NCBI GenBank assembly: GCA_030068145.1 | Contig: JAPJBO010000167.1 | Location: forward strand, 248,001 to 312,000 | DNA length: 64,000 bases | Reading direction: 5' to 3' | Origin: Diplonema papillatum | Taxonomy: Eukaryota; Euglenozoa; Diplonemea; Diplonemida; Diplonemidae | Part shown: piece after piece, positions 45,541-55,916 of the stretch | Numbering within the stretch: position 1 is the first letter of the stretch | Layout of the letters: each line of letters opens with the position of its first letter | The notes under the pieces: generated by a model | Databases searched by the model: none | What the model was told of the DNA's origin: nothing | The model's input: the letters and a program-made list of their open reading frames with translations, nothing else | Program-made: the position numbers and the translations under genes

Positions 45541-45818
45541 CTTGTCTATTCCCTGCGGGATGGCAAACAGAGGTAGAGGGGCAAATGCAATACAAACACA
45601 ATCTGATTTGTCCTTCGCTTACACCACCGTGTGTTGTTTTCTCACTCAGGACTTTTGACCTAATGTGTTTGTGTGAAATTTGTCGTGTAGGGGTAGACCC
45701 GCATGACCTCACGCCGTTCAACACGTGGTTCGGTAGTTACAGCACTTAGGACCCCTTCGGTTCTTTGTCTGGCAGCATCGTCGAGCATTTCCTTCCAAGC
45801 TGGCGCTTATGTAAAATA

Positions 45819-48800
45819 CCGTAAGCGGGTTTAATATGAAACGTGTATAGTACGAAACGGTTTTAATACGAAACGTGTTAATTAAGAAACACCCCGGATC
45901 TGAAGCTATGAAACATTAACACGTTTCGTATTAAAAACTGCACTTCCATAGGGGTTTTGAAGGGGTTTGTACTTAGAGTAAACTGGGGCTCGACAATAAA
46001 AAAAAGGATGCAGGAAAATTGACAGAAAATTTGAACCAGTCAAAAAAATGCACCGATTTCTTCGCCCGCGTCAGCCCTTCACCCCATGCGAAGCAGATTC
46101 GACAATCTTTGCCCGCTCAGCACAACAGGTAGCAGGTGATGCGGTTGCAAAGGAAGTCGCGAAGGAGTTGCCGACAAAGAAAACAACGAGAGCGACGTGG
46201 AACGCTGACGAGAAAGAACGCATTGCTGAGATTGTTGCAGAAAAGGGGGTGCGAGACACTGTCAAGTGGTGGAACAGTCCTCTCCAAGGACATACGAAAC
46301 AGCTCAACCAAACCATGGCGTCTCGAGCCTTTTCCGAATACAAAGAAGCAATACAAGAGCGCGTAGCAAAGCGGAAGATGGGGCTGCATGTTGAGGAAAG
46401 CGAGAGCCATTTCCGGGAAGTCAAACGAGGGAGGAAGTGCACACTGTCACCCACAGAAGAAAACAAGGTGCTCAGCATCATCCGCTCTGCTAGGTCATCA
46501 GGTGGCGCTGTGACGGCACAAACCGTGTCAGCAACAGCTAGAGGCATGGTGAAAGCTAGTGATGAAAGCGAGCGCATTCACGACGCCACCACGCTGAACA
46601 AGGAGTGGGCGCGTGCATGGATGCGACGGTTGGGCTGGTCCATGAGAGCTGCAACAACAGCAGTGGCCACCACAACGCGACCCTTCCTGGAAGCTCGTGC
46701 AGAATTCGTTGCAGAAGTACAGAGTGCAAGGAAGCTCCACGACATCCCCTTAGAAAGGGTAGTAAACGCCGACCACACACTGTTGCAACTCCTGCCAGCA
46801 CCCAAGAAGACCTACGCGCCGGTGGGCAGCAAGCGAGTGGCCCTAACAAACCTGAACGACAAACGGTCGATCACAGGTCTGTTTGCGGCCTTTGCAACAG
46901 GGGAGCTGCTACCCCCGCAGTTGATCTACGGCGGGAAAACCAGCAGGGTTCTTCCACCGGAGGCAAAAAGACCAGACGGGTGGTCTTTTGTCGCCAATCC
47001 TAACAGATGGGCAAACGAACAAACCACGAAGGTGTGGGTAAATGACGTGCTGCTGCCGGCGATGAACACACGGAGAGGAGAGACAGAGTGGGGCCTCCTT
47101 ATCCTCGATCGTTTCTCTGCCCAGCACACACAAAGTATCAAGGAACTACTTGTGCACAATCGCATCGCAACAGTCTGCATTCCGGCTGGCTGGACAGGAA
47201 GGTTGCAGCCGTTGGATGTTGGTCTAAACGGTGTTCTGAAGCGGAGCTTGCGGGACGAGTACTCAACTTGGTACAGCGACAGTGTGCTCAAGTTGATGAA
47301 ACAAGCAAATGCAAAGAACGCGAAGAACCTGATGAAGAACAAAAAATACAAGAAAGACAAGAAGCATAAGAAGGCTACAAAAGACGTGGAGAGTGTTAAC
47401 GACGGTGACGCTGCTGAGGACATCCAACGTCTTCAAAGTGTATCCGTTGTCCCCACACCCGTGCTCTTTCGTGAAGTCGCGCACTCAAAGACGAAGCACA
47501 GTGTCATCCTCTACGACAGTCTCGGGGAGCGTAGCAGTATGACGGTCTCGTTGTCCGAAGCAGCAGGGGCAGCTGGCGACCTGCACTTCGCTCCGGAATG
47601 GTGGAGACAGCAAGAGGCGCACGCTTGTGGGTGGTTCGCCTATCAAAGCATCTGGCTGGCTGCCAGCGGAAAGTGCGTTCAGGAGGCCAGCGATAAACCA
47701 ACGCATGAAACAGCTAAGCAACTGCTCAGCAAGTGCACAGAAGCCGATCTCGCTGCATTAAGCGACACCAACGTCACAAGGACTCGTGCGACAATTGTAG
47801 AATTGATAGCCGAATTTGCGAAGACCCCCGCGTCGTCTGAATTTGAAGAAAAACATCATCTTGATGTATTAGTCGCGCTCGTTCTCAATGAAGTAGTGCT
47901 GCGTCTATTTGGGGTGAAAGTGCGCTTGCACGAAACGTGCACCTTCTCTGCTGCTGAACACTTGAAGTCCGGGTGCCGGCAAAGCTCACTGGTTGTCTTG
48001 TTCGACGGGGCTCATTTTGCTTCCCTTGTCACCGTGTCTGCTGAAGAACACACGTCTGTTGTGGAAGGTGAGATGCTGAAGATGATGGCGCGTCTCGACC
48101 TCCGCGCAAAATCTCTGCGTAGACGACATCTGAAGTGGCTAAAGACGGCGTTGTCGAAAGTGAAACCCGAGAGCATCCGGGCGAGTTTCGTGGTGACCGG
48201 GTTGAGTGACGCAAATTTACTGGAAGAGAAAGTTTCCGATCCAACAGGAGATGGAGCCGACCAAGGTTTCGTTGAAGACAGCCCCCAGGCCACCGGTTGC
48301 GGGGACAACGTTCTCGCCGAACTCCTTCGCAATTTCAATGAATGTCTCGTACTGAGTGAATGCGCAGATTGCATCAACGATTCTGACTTCGCTGATTTTG
48401 ACCAAGAGCTTGAAGAACTGGCAAACGATGAATGCGTTGCTGTGGAGGTGGATGCGGTTCATGCTAGTCTTGGGGCTGGCGAGCACGAGAAGAAGCTGGA
48501 TGGCAATCACCTGGAGAGGCTTTACTCCTTCTTTAAGGACAACTCCGCCTTTGCTTGCGCTGCCCTTCCATACGACCGGCTTACCCTGTCATCACTGACG
48601 CGTGCCCGCCTAATGAACACCTTCGTAAACACTAGCGTGTCAGGAACTCGTGGTTGGCACTGGATGCTTGTAACAACCGACCGGTCGCTCCGAAGATGCG
48701 TTGTATCTTGCTCGCTTTCTGACTTTTGCGGAAGCAAGATAGTCAGCCACCTTGCAACGGTCTTTTCCGCCGACACCGACTCTTGGTTCATTGAGACGGA

Positions 48801-49184
48801 CGCTCGAGGATGTCAACAAGACGATTGGAGCTGCGGTTACCATTCCTTGTTTGCGGCGCTGCAGTTCACAGACTGCATCCCAGAGCCGTTGGTGATCCCG
48901 CCCACGCCTGTCGTCTTCATTCACAAGTGCCAGAACGCTCTGCAATTGCTGCCATCGTGATGTCTTGTCGCTAATACTCTGACCGCGGTACGTTTTTCCT
49001 GCTCAAAGGCTCGATACACCAAAGATTGTCGGGAACCAAAATGGGGGATCATCATGGGGTTTTCAAATTTCACTAAGTACGTCAGACCCCTTGTTTTTAG
49101 TACGAAACGTGTTAATTTAGAAACACTTTGGCCAAAAAAGTAGCTAAGAAACATTTACACGTTTCGTATTGAACCCGCTTACGG
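45819..49184 (+). mobile_element. Complete pogo-like (Tc1/mariner superfamily) transposon
   Basis: The 3366-bp element is bounded by inverted repeats starting CCGTAAGCGGGTTTAATATG (left; two mismatches over 28 bp against the right end) and flanked by TA on both sides (45817-45818, 49185-49186). Inside each end are extra inverted words, TACGAAACGTGTTAATT and its complement, probably transposase-binding sites. It carries one intact gene. It lies at the edge of an older dispersed repeat also present at 33660-33930. Confidence 0.92.
46048..48960 (+). CDS. Pogo/Tigger-type DDE transposase with C-terminal cysteine-protease-like domains
   Basis: The 970-residue frame starts at the ATG at 46048 and is uninterrupted. 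A helix-turn-helix-like region covers roughly residues 45-210. The DDE_1 core follows: first Asp in VVNADHTLL, second in LLILDRFSAQHT, third in GRLQPLDVGLNG, the usual pogo-type spacing. A Lys-rich linker leads to an extra half of about 500 residues. Around residue 525 lies RQQEAHACGWFAYQSIW and near 655 DGAHFASLVTV, resembling a Cys...His pair of an OTU-like fold. At the C-terminus, GWHWMLVTTD (about 867) and CQQDDWSCGYHSLFAAL (about 921) resemble the His and Gln/Cys boxes of Ulp1/C48 peptidases, with the usual Asp position occupied by Cys. The protease calls are by motif only. Confidence 0.9.
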   Translation: MHRFLRPRQPFTPCEADSTIFARSAQQVAGDAVAKEVAKELPTKKTTRATWNADEKERIAEIVAEKGVRDTVKWWNSPLQGHTKQLNQTMASRAFSEYKEAIQERVAKRKMGLHVEESESHFREVKRGRKCTLSPTEENKVLSIIRSARSSGGAVTAQTVSATARGMVKASDESERIHDATTLNKEWARAWMRRLGWSMRAATTAVATTTRPFLEARAEFVAEVQSARKLHDIPLERVVNADHTLLQLLPAPKKTYAPVGSKRVALTNLNDKRSITGLFAAFATGELLPPQLIYGGKTSRVLPPEAKRPDGWSFVANPNRWANEQTTKVWVNDVLLPAMNTRRGETEWGLLILDRFSAQHTQSIKELLVHNRIATVCIPAGWTGRLQPLDVGLNGVLKRSLRDEYSTWYSDSVLKLMKQANAKNAKNLMKNKKYKKDKKHKKATKDVESVNDGDAAEDIQRLQSVSVVPTPVLFREVAHSKTKHSVILYDSLGERSSMTVSLSEAAGAAGDLHFAPEWWRQQEAHACGWFAYQSIWLAASGKCVQEASDKPTHETAKQLLSKCTEADLAALSDTNVTRTRATIVELIAEFAKTPASSEFEEKHHLDVLVALVLNEVVLRLFGVKVRLHETCTFSAAEHLKSGCRQSSLVVLFDGAHFASLVTVSAEEHTSVVEGEMLKMMARLDLRAKSLRRRHLKWLKTALSKVKPESIRASFVVTGLSDANLLEEKVSDPTGDGADQGFVEDSPQATGCGDNVLAELLRNFNECLVLSECADCINDSDFADFDQELEELANDECVAVEVDAVHASLGAGEHEKKLDGNHLERLYSFFKDNSAFACAALPYDRLTLSSLTRARLMNTFVNTSVSGTRGWHWMLVTTDRSLRRCVVSCSLSDFCGSKIVSHLATVFSADTDSWFIETDARGCQQDDWSCGYHSLFAALQFTDCIPEPLVIPPTPVVFIHKCQNALQLLPS

Positions 49185-49559
49185 TATATATAAAACGAAG
49201 AACCCTCGGACTTCGTTGGCACAACACCGAACGATGGGATATTGCAGTAGGATCTGATCGGGTGCAACGATCAGTTGGCACACGAATTGAGCTATGACAG
49301 CAGCCGACCAGCCACCCTGGTGCGAGCGTCCGCTACTATGCGGTGAGAGGAGTGAAATGAACGACTGTTTTTTGCTTTTTTCGTCCAATGGAGCCACACC
49401 CATCTTCTCGCACAAGACGCGTGGTCGTTCTTCAGGAGGCAAGAGAAACAGAGAAGATTCAGCGCTTCGACGCGACGCCTGGCAACCAACTGCCAGGCGT
49501 CGCGCCGGCTCTCGTGTAGTCGGTTCTCTCATTGTCTTTTTTAGATATAGCACCCAGTG

Positions 49560-49860
49560 TGCGCGCGATCAGCCGGCTTGCCGGCTGATTAAATTCCGAG
49601 CCTTTTTTTTGTTACCGGCAGACTCGCGCAGAAGCAGCCGATTTTCAACAGTGTAAGCTTTGGCTATGCCGCCCATGGAGCGGAATCAGCTCGACGCACA
49701 AACCGGGCAAGATGTGAAGCAAGATGTTATTGTCGCAAAACCCGTCTGATCGGCAGACCTTCCAAAAATCAGCCGGCTGATTATCAGCCGGTCGGTTTTT
49801 CGGGAATTTTTTTTTCCGGCTGAAGTCAGCCGCTTTTTTTCCCTAGCGCGAACACTGATA
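49560..49860 (+). repeat. Repeat with ATCAGCCGGCTGATT palindromes, copy 2
   Basis: It matches 20135-20530 without the inserted hairpin repeat found there, so it shows the uninterrupted form. Confidence 0.7.
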
Positions 49861-50361
49861 GCACCGCCGATAAGAAGTGAGGAAGCGCTGCCTCAGAGAA
49901 ATACCGTGGTGTAGAGATGTTCGAAGCCGGATCCTTAACAGCCTGGCTCTCGCGGGTCGAGAATGTATGCCCTGCCCCCGAAAGGCTAGAAGAAGCGGAA
50001 GGCTGACCTCAGAAGTCTACTAGCTTCAGCAAGAGTTCGGTCGTCATATCATGGCATCGACCTCGTGGTTGATGCAGCACCACCCACGCACTCTGCAGGA
50101 GTCCGTCAGAAACGTGGTGCGCTCAACCCAATGACTGACCAGCGGGTATTGCTAAGCTCTTCTCTTCAGAGTGTTACTTGTTTTAAGTGAGGGTGAGGGG
50201 AAAGCTCTCCGGGTAAGACCGAGTCCGGAAACAACAGGGCGGGTTGGCCAGGTTGCGGTGGTTCCCGTACTACGGTCGTTCCTGACCGTTCGTTTTCATG
50301 CCTCTGTCTGTGTACGTTTGTCTGTGTTCTGTATTTTTGTTTCTTTTGGCCTTGGACCAGG

Positions 50362-50605
50362 GTACCAGGAAAAGCCAGCAGCTACACGGGAGCCAGCAGC
50401 TACGGGTCAAGTGGCTACCGATTTCCCAAACTAAAGCATCAAGGCGTGGCGCACCTTGGGGCTTGGCGCACAAGCTCGTCAAGCACGGTCAGCCACAGGG
50501 CAGAGCGGACGGGGTTGTAGCACTGTGACTCAAGCTTTGCAAGCTGTGGTTGACCGTCACGTTCCTGGACCAGGAGCGGCCTTTTCCCTTTCCTTTTCCT
50601 TTTGG
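50362..50605 (+). mobile_element. SINE-like retroposon copy with internal deletions
   Basis: It has the same start and end as the copy at 40618 but lacks internal segments. The tail is CCTTTTCCCTTTCC-like. Flanks TTTTGGCCTTGGACCAGG and TTTTGGTCTCGGACTGGG are similar and may be an eroded target duplication. Confidence 0.65.
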
Positions 50606-51900
50606 TCTCGGACTGGGTATTGGTTCAGAGGTTCCTGAGGTTTGCAGATCTTGACCGTTCGTTTATGGGGGGCGGCGTTTTGGTCGACGCGCGTCGTTTC
50701 GGTGGCTCGGGGCGGAGCTGACACACATCTGCGAATTTGTCCAAAGTAACCGCGGCTTGGAATCACAATGGGCCTGCCTCCAGTGCCCCCGGCGCCTTGG
50801 CGCGCACCGTTATACCACCCCCCACCCATCTTTCGAAACGCGTGTGTTCCGCGTTTTTTTCCGACATCTTTTGTTTTCTCCCCGCGGCTCTGACCCCGCG
50901 GTTCGCAGATTTAAACCGTCGGTCTGAATCTGCAACGCCTTCGAATCGGACTTCCCCGCAACCGCCAACCTGGCTGTGCACCAGTTGAGGTACTAGGGGA
51001 GCAGCGGCTGGGCAGGTCTTGCTCTCGTTTTCATTTTCCTCGGTCCGTACGTCTCGTAGACTCGTCCGCAATCTTCAACCTGGCTGTGCACCAGTTGAAC
51101 GGGCAAGTCGGTTGGGGTGATAGGTATCACAACAGAGATGCGGTGAGGTCAAGTAGGCAACAACACTTGCAGCAGCACGGACAAGAGGAGGTGTGCAAAC
51201 ACGCCTGACCAAGTGCTCGCTGGCAATAGGATCCTACAGGGGGACATCCTTGCCCATTCCCCCTCTCTTCAGGAGAATTATCAACTCTGACCCTGTTGCC
51301 ATTTGGGTGCCACCCACACTATTGTCTCATTTTAAGGTGGTCCCAGGGCGGATAAAGGTGCGGAAAGTTGTTGTGTTGTTTGGAGGAAAAGAAATGGTAA
51401 TCGTGGTAAACTTTCTTTTTGTTCCTTTTACGGCTATTCTCTCCTTTTATGCGTCTTTTGCTCTCTATTGCTGGGAATACCGGTATTCCTGGACTTTTGG
51501 TGCTGAAGGAAGGGATGAATCCGTTCACTTCACCCCCCACGTGGCGCTCGTTTAGCATTGAGTTCTTTTAAGTACATGAACCACATGGATTAGCATGCAC
51601 TGTACTGTGCGTTTAGCAGGGGCTGCCGAGTCGCACCGAAAAACGAAAAGTTGCCCGAGAAATTGGACTTGGACTCGCAAAAGTCGGTTGGCTCGCGCTT
51701 GCAGGAACTTATGTAAAGCTCGCTACCGGGCCCCCTTCAACGTTCGACAGGCGGGCTGAAGAAAAAGCTCAGTTGCGACCATTGCGTGCTTGGACTGGTC
51801 CTTCGACTGGTGTCAAAGGGCAACGTTTGTGATGCCGCTCTTCCATCCAGTTTCGGATATGGTTTGGTAGTCATGGAGCCTCCAGTCTGGGGTTGACCGT
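50606..51900. other. Intergenic stretch, nothing recognised
   Basis: A short block with AACCTGGCTGTGCACCAGTTG occurs twice (50968, 51078). No gene is supported. Confidence 0.4.
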
Positions 51901-51904
51901 CCTA

Positions 51905-52079
51905 CACGGTGAGGTCCAGCCTCAGAAGCTGGAGTTAAAGAGGGTGTGCCCGAGTCACACGCGAAAAGCGGGTGTGCTGCAACCAAAACGCGTGTAAATC
52001 CACACCCGAAAAGCGGGTGTGACACCCGCTTTTTTAACTCCAGCTTTAACTCCAGCCTCTGAGGCTGGACCCCACCGTG
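51905..52079. mobile_element. Inverted-repeat element with CACGGTG ends and TA target
   Basis: The 175-bp element has imperfect inverted repeats of about 36 bp starting CACGGTGAGGTCCAGCCTC and is flanked by TA at both sides. Inner GCGGGTGTG words also pair. It is probably a non-autonomous Tc1/mariner-type element. A smaller relative is at 12003-12060. Confidence 0.75.
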
Positions 52080-52291
52080 TACTTTCAATGAAGTAATGCA
52101 ACGCGGCATGCTGCCGGCAGAGACGTGACCTTGGGTCCCTGTTTCTTGCGAGAACACGACCTAGCAGCCTTTTTTTAGCTGTTGGCAGCACAGTACCGCG
52201 TTTCTGCGCAAGAAAACAACCGCAGGGGAAGTCAACACGAAAATATGAATAAGAATAACGTTTTCGATCATATTTCTTGAATATTGCCGCA

Positions 52292-54304
52292 CTATCTTAT
52301 GTTTAAGGGCTGACCTGCGGAAGCTGCGGATGCAACTATTGCAGCTATGACCAGGAAAAACCCGCAGAAGATGCACATGATCATGCAGAGAGCGGGTCCT
52401 TGAACTGCCTGTTTGCCCTCTTTGCCGGTAGAAAGCTCCCTGTGCGTTTGGATGTACACGGTCCCAGGACCACGGAAATGAAGCATCATCCCTTCGCCAC
52501 TCGTTGCACTGGTCCACAAAGAGGGAGTGGCCAGACCCGCCTCATACGTCATCGAAGCGCTCCATGCTACAGCATGACCCGTGTCTACCGAGCGGATCTC
52601 GTGCGGCTGGAGCGTGTATGCCATGACTGACCCGCATCCACTCAATGCAGCGACACCGAATCCTGTAGGAAAGGTTGTTGTGGGGCTCGTCTCCTTCTTG
52701 TACCTCTCTGACTGGACTGGGGGACTGCAGGCAGCTTGCGCGTGCTGTGCTGTGTTTTTCTTCCGTCCAACGACACCCCCCCCCCCCCAACCACCTGGTT
52801 CTTGGGTGGCTTGTCGACTGCGCAGCAGAATTCCCGCAGTGAGACTGTAACTTTCCGAGAGGCACTGGGCCGTTAGAATGTTTGGGCAGGACACTGCCTC
52901 TCATGCATGTTCGATGCTAGCATCGAGTCTTCTTCGAACATGTAAAATAGAAAAAAGAATAGGCGCGATGTTTGTTTGTATGTGCCGGAATTTTCTCCAA
53001 GGCCACACTGTGGCCTTTCAGCGAGTACGCTGCTCTCTTGCTTCCGGGGGAGGACTAGCCTGTTAGTGAGTGATAGTGAGTGAATATGATCGGTAGGCTA
53101 AACTTCTCCCAAACACGCTGCCAGCGTTCTCTTTCGTGTTTACAATTAATTGTTATTACGAAAAAAACATAGGGGAAAAGGGTCGCAGGGAGTGTAAGAC
53201 TCCGCAGGTAGGGTATGAACCCTTGAGGGACACTGCCTCTCATGCATTTTTGGATGCTAGCATAGTTTGGGGCGAGTCGCGACTCTCCCGCCACCTGTAA
53301 GTGCTGGGGAGCCCCCTGCGGCAAGGAAGCGTGTTGTACAGAGGTGCGTGGCAAATGTTAGGCCAGTCAACGACAAGCAGGCTGGCCCAGCACTTGCCCG
53401 CCGCTGTACACTGCACTTTCCTTGCGACGGGCCCCAGCACTTACCGTTCACTGTACACAATCTCCTCGACACTGGGCCGGATCGTTATAGGGGTGTACAT
53501 AGGGAAGCCCCAGATTGACGCGATAGTCAATGGGAATTGCAGAAGCATGAGACTCATCAGGTCGTCGAACGCATTAGCGCGCTGGTTCGCCTATGCCCAT
53601 CAGCAGTTGAGTGTCGCTTGAATTGTATTTGAGACTGAAAAAGACGAAAAAAGACAGGCTTACCCTTAGGCGGGTTGGTCGTTTTTCAGAGTTCAAGTTC
53701 GCTTGAAACTCCGTTTTCGTCTTTTTCCCGCAGTGACGAAAAAAGACGGGAAAATACTCGACGATGCTTTGACTCCGAATGGAAGGGAGGGAATGTAGAG
53801 GTCCCCAGGAGTACACTACACAGTAGACACAGCCATACCTGAGAGGTACATGACGAAAAGCCCCCCGCCGAAGAGCGCTTTGCTGACTGCGAACTGGCTT
53901 TGGAGATCGATGTCGAGGGATACGTCAGCGGCTAGGAAGCAGCCCTTCGAAACGCAGAGCTCCTTCCCAGGTTCGACCTCGACGAGAATGATGTCGCCGG
54001 CGGCAGATGGCGCGAAGAGGCAGTCGTTGTCGTCGCGGTCTGTCCGGGCCGTCAAGGCTTGGAAGAAAAGCGACTCGTTTGAGAGAGCCGATCGCATCAT
54101 GGCCCTGAACGCGCCCCCGTCGAACCGTGAATCGAGACTCACGTTCTGAGACTTGACCACCAAGGCATCGCTCTGGGCTTTGACGGACGCGCCCCCGGGC
54201 AGGCGCACCTTCAGCGCAGAGCCGCAGCCGCTGTGCACCACTTCGAACTCCACTCTCGAGACGCCAACGCGCGACAAATACTCGCTGCCGTTTACCAACG
54301 CCAT
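52292..54304 (-). CDS. AIM24-family protein with C-terminal membrane segment
   Basis: Exon 1 is 54304-53839 and exon 2 starts at 52662, with GT-AG borders and a phase-1 junction that restores a Gly codon inside the family motif LSG-FG. The fused product of about 278 residues spans the AIM24/DUF124 beta-prism domain (PF01987): N-terminal EFEVVHSGCGSALKVRL, central LFGGGLFVMYLSG, then SVDTGHAVAWSASMTYEAG and EGMMLHFRGPGTVYIQTH. After it comes a hydrophobic segment (ALCMIMCIFCGFFLVIAAIV), unusual in the core family. Yeast Aim24 acts at the mitochondrial inner membrane; many family members have no known role. A second donor (GCAGGTCAGC) near the end leaves open one further exon instead of the stop at 52292. 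The 1.2-kb intron is full of repeats. Confidence 0.85.
53297..53444. mobile_element. Short foldback element in the AIM24-family intron
   Basis: GTAAGTGCTGGGG at the left pairs with CCCCAGCACTTAC at the right, and the pairing extends imperfectly over about 25 bases. Length is 148 bp. No clear target duplication is seen, and no second copy is in the window. Confidence 0.55.
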
Positions 54305-54563
54305 TTTGTGTTTTAAGCCCCCCTGTTCTTTCAGAGTGCAAGTTCACTTAGAGATCCGGGGTTGCATAGTCTCTTGTCGTAAAGGTTCCGTTAAGGTATC
54401 GTATACTAGTGTGCGTGTCGTATCTGCGGTAGTGGCAGTACGTGTGCTTGTGCGCGTGTCTTTGTTGCCTATTGCCGACTATTCGACCTATTTCAGAGCG
54501 CGCTCGCATTTTCCATGTGTCTTGACATTTCCGGGGGATTTTGTAGAATTTCACTTTTTCAAA

Positions 54564-54806
54564 GAACATTTCCGGAGTTGGGGCTTGCACTGATAAACGA
54601 AGCAACGGACGATCAGCATCAACTGACCAAAGGTGATGAAAATGATAAAAGTTTCTTGTTCTTCGCGTGTACAGGGTATAAACCTCTCTGGGGGGGGGTT
54701 TTCCTGTACTAGCACTTTTTCGTTGGCTTCGTTTTCTCTTTCATGTGCAACCGTTGTTCCGGAAATGTTCCCGTCAGTACAGATGTACTATTAAAAAAAA
54801 AAAAAA
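54564..54806 (+). mobile_element. Short repeat with GAACATTTCCGG inverted ends and poly(A) tail, copy 2
   Basis: It is nearly identical to 31365-31615 over its whole length, with only a few substitutions and small gaps, so this is a recently active family. It ends in a poly(A) run at 54794-54806. Confidence 0.7.
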
Positions 54807-54844
54807 GAGACAAAACCATATCGGAAGCACTTAAGTGGGGAAAA

Positions 54845-55092
54845 TATTTATCGGAACGTTTCCGATAAATATTTTTTTGTTTCCGATAAATATTTTTTGT
54901 TTCCGATAAATATTTTTTTTTTATTTCCGATAAATATTTTTTTTGTTTCCGATAAATATTTTTTGTTTCCGATAAATATTTTTCTGTTTCCGATAAATAT
55001 TTTTTTGTTTCCGATAAATATTTTTTTGTTTCCGATAAATATTTTTTTGTTTCCGATATAAATATTTTTTGTTTCCGATAAATATTTTTGAT
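54845..55092. repeat. 21-bp tandem repeat TTTCCGATAAATATTTTTTTG
   Basis: About twelve tandem units of 20-22 bp. The long open frame read through it is caused by the repeat and is not a gene. Confidence 0.9.
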
Positions 55093-55094
55093 AC

Positions 55095-55916
55095 GGGTTC
55101 CTGGGGACTAGTCCCCAGTGCGAAATGTGACCAAGGGGAGTCCCATTGGGCAAGCAATTTCATTGGATTTTGCGAGGACCCTAAGTAATCCGGAGCCAGT
55201 GTGATAGACCTCTGTGATGTGGGCCGCTTCACTGCTCGTCTGCATGTGGACTGCTCTGTACCTGTGCCTTCTCCGCGCTTGCAGCTTTTCAAGCCGGCCA
55301 CGCCTGCTTTCCCTTTTCTGTCTTTCGACCTCGGTGATCCCTCGCGGGCGTCCTGCTGTGCCATCTGAATCTCCTCGCCTTCCTTCGTGGTTTGCTTGGC
55401 ACCCTCTGCTCGCGCAGCTTGCGGCGCGGGTCTCTTCAGAGCCGGTCGTCTTCGTGTGCGCTGTTCTGTCATCGCTTGCCTTTGTTGCCGATTTCTGCAA
55501 CAAAGGCAGTTTTGGCCCGTGAAATGGGCTACTCTCTTTTATTGTGTGAGTGCTTTGGTCTCCAGGATTAAAATGAGGCTGACGCGGAAAATCCTACCGT
55601 CCGACATGGAACAAGTCAAGGGAAACAAATATTTTACGGGAACTAGTATGCACGGCAGCCCCGATACTACTAAGCCCCGTTGGCATACTTACACTCCATG
55701 GCTGCCTCGATGGCACCAAATCCGTAGTCGTGGTTAGACATTTTCAGGTAGGAGGATGTTACCTGGTCAGGACCGCATGCAGTTTTGTCGTATTGGGGCC
55801 GCATAGGACCCGGATGAAGTCGTTGCGAATACACACAACAGATCAACGAAGGGTAGAACTGGGGAACATGCAGATCAGACGGAAGTAGAATGTGCAAACT
55901 CATAGATGGCCGGTTG
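55095..55916. other. Region with a basic minus-strand open frame, not accepted as a gene
   Basis: Two overlapping minus-strand frames at 55110-55500 are rich in Arg, Lys and Ala. Either could be an exon of a basic protein, but I see no start, domain or splice evidence to choose between them. Confidence 0.35.

Noticed and set aside
47480..47660. A second complete Ulp1-type domain in the middle of the transposase
   Set aside because: YDSL and QQ...CG words are present but the preceding His-Trp strand is missing. I report only an OTU-like possibility with the His at about residue 655.
51193..51555. 120-codon plus-strand frame with hydrophobic segments
   Set aside because: It is on the opposite strand to all other host genes, has no recognisable family, and its composition matches the surrounding non-coding DNA.
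54921..55472. 183-codon minus-strand frame through the 21-bp repeat
   Set aside because: Half of it is translation of the TTTCCGATAAATATT repeat, whose length keeps the frame open by chance.
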